From assembly GCA_030679025.1 (NCBI GenBank), contig JAUXTV010000003.1, forward strand, positions 1 through 6,163: DNA of 6,163 nt. The letters run 5' to 3'. The notes below the pieces were generated by a model, which saw nothing but the letters and a program-made list of their open reading frames with translations, ran no database searches and was not told the DNA's origin. This DNA comes from Candidatus Woesearchaeota archaeon (GTDB lineage: Archaea > Nanobdellota > Nanobdellia > SCGC-AAA011-G17 > UBA489). The position numbers were made by a program, and so were the translations under genes. Positions 5,181 to 6,163 of this stretch are shown piece after piece (position 1 is the stretch's first letter; the number at the start of each line of letters is the position of its first letter).

Positions 5181-6163
5181 GGTATGCTCCCTTTAGGTTT
5201 GTTTTGGTCATTTATTAAGCTTGTGAGTCTTTGATTCTCTGCGCGCAAAGTAATAAGTTCTCTTCTAGTTGCTTTTTTCCCACTAAATAATCTATCAGCA
5301 AGTAAGTAAGCTCCTGCAGCGCCAACAACAGCACCAGCAACTCCACCAACACTTCGTAAAGTGTCAATGCCTTCCAAGATTTGATCTCTGGCTGCTTTCA
5401 TTCTTGGGAAGAGTTCATAATCGATCTTATGACCTTTCTTTTCTAGTTCTTCCTTTTTGGCAGTCATATAAGTTTCTAATTCCTGGGTTTGCTTGCGTAA
5501 TGCAGTAAGATCTTGATCACTTGCTGTGCGTAAAGTATTCTTCAGTGTAATACCTTGGTCCAAAGCTCCTTGTAAAGCAACAACATCCTCTAAAGTTTTA
5601 CCTAAGTGATCTTTAAGTTGATGGACTTGCGCAGAAGTTGCTAAAAGTGTAAAATAGTTATCAGCATTTAAGAGGTAGTCTGCCAACTTTCTGCCGCTAG
5701 GGTCTAGATCTGCAACTTGTTTTAATTGGACAAAAAATTCTTTTTCTTCTGAAGATGCAAAAGCATTTTGTGCAAGGTAGTCATTAATTTTTTGTACTAC
5801 CAGTTGTTGTGTCTGTAAGAAATAATCACTAGTCTTATTAAGTAAAGCAGTTTGAGCAAGTTTATTGTCTTTGTTGAGATCATAGACTTGAACTAAAGTA
5901 CCAATCCTTTCTTGGTAATGTTCTAAAGCTTGTCTTGATCCTCTTTTTTCTCCTTTAACTTGAGTACTGAACCATTCATTAAATCTTTGTAATCCTTCTG
6001 GTTGCTGTTGTTCTAATCCTTGATCTAAAGTAGTAAGTCTTTTTGTTAATCTATCTTTGAGTCTAGTCAATCGTTCTTGGATATCAGATTCTGCAGTGTA
6101 TCTTTCAACATTTGCTAAAATCTCCTGTAATTCACCACTTTCTTTAGCGCTTAAAAGACCAAT
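5177..6163 (-). CDS. Helical/coiled-coil protein with one glycine-zipper membrane segment (5' end missing)
   Basis: I do not recognise this protein. The reading frame is open to the right edge with no stop, giving at least 328 residues. The TTG at 6070 is an ordinary internal leucine codon, so the N-terminus lies outside the window. Numbered from the edge, residues 1 to about 270 are almost entirely polar and helix-forming, with heptad-like spacing in several places (QERLTRLKDRLTKRLTTL near 29-46, LRKQTQELETYMTAKKEEL near 222-240). A single hydrophobic segment follows at about 272-290 (VGGVAGAVVGAAGAYLLAD) with Gly at 273, 277 and 281. After a basic stretch (GKKATRREL) comes a short second coiled coil (LITLRAENQRLTSLI) and a polar tail ending in KGSIP. 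This is a membrane-anchored coiled-coil layout, perhaps oligomeric. Its stop overlaps the CBS start by 4 nt, so the two are translationally coupled and probably work together. Confidence 0.85.
   Translation of the reverse strand: MGLLSAKESGELQEILANVERYTAESDIQERLTRLKDRLTKRLTTLDQGLEQQQPEGLQRFNEWFSTQVKGEKRGSRQALEHYQERIGTLVQVYDLNKDNKLAQTALLNKTSDYFLQTQQLVVQKINDYLAQNAFASSEEKEFFVQLKQVADLDPSGRKLADYLLNADNYFTLLATSAQVHQLKDHLGKTLEDVVALQGALDQGITLKNTLRTASDQDLTALRKQTQELETYMTAKKEELEKKGHKIDYELFPRMKAARDQILEGIDTLRSVGGVAGAVVGAAGAYLLADRLFSGKKATRRELITLRAENQRLTSLINDQNKPKGSIP
5187..5191 (-). promoter_or_regulatory. Ribosome binding site for the CBS gene
   Basis: GGGAG on the minus strand ends 6 nt before the ATG at 5180 and lies in the last codons of the upstream coiled-coil gene. 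It supports the ATG within the ATGA overlap as the start. Confidence 0.5.

Overview
The window is AT-rich, gene-dense DNA with two convergent operons that meet tail to tail near position 3715. The plus strand (1-3714) carries a SUF iron-sulfur cluster assembly operon: the end of sufB, then sufD, sufS, a sufU/iscU-type gene and sufC. Junctions are very tight: an 8-nt gap, a 4-nt ATGA overlap, a 1-nt gap and a 14-nt overlap. The residues expected for function are present in each: His-Glu in SufB, Cys300/His302 in SufD, Lys223/Cys363 in SufS, Cys35/Asp37/Cys61/Cys106 in SufU, and all ATPase motifs in SufC. SufS would take sulfur from cysteine, the SufU-like protein would accept it, and the SufB-SufC-SufD complex would build the cluster. 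Two points stand out: sufC is last rather than first, and the SufU-like protein lacks the insertion of about 17 residues found in Bacillus-type SufU.

The minus strand (6163 down to 3786) carries four genes that read as one compact operon. In transcription order they are: a long helical/coiled-coil protein with one glycine-zipper membrane segment, which runs off the window edge; a small stand-alone protein of two CBS domains; a 222-residue protein with a Gly-rich hydrophobic hairpin; and a protein of about 102 residues. I recognise only the CBS protein by family, and none by biological role. The last gene probably has its own start: a TTTATAAA box lies 26 nt before its ATG, the spacing of a leaderless archaeal promoter. 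An open -1 frame past its stop runs exactly up to the sufC stop, which may mean that its true C-terminus is longer than the simple ORF.

The organism cannot be fixed from this window. The AT-rich composition, small tightly packed genes, purine-rich ribosome sites at some genes beside an archaeal-looking TATA box at a gene without one, the compact SUF operon and the orphan small membrane proteins would suit an uncultivated archaeon of the DPANN type (for example the Woesearchaeota/Pacearchaeota group). A small-genome bacterium is the alternative. No RNA gene, mobile element, CRISPR array or large repeat was seen, and no gene-free stretch exceeds about 75 bases.
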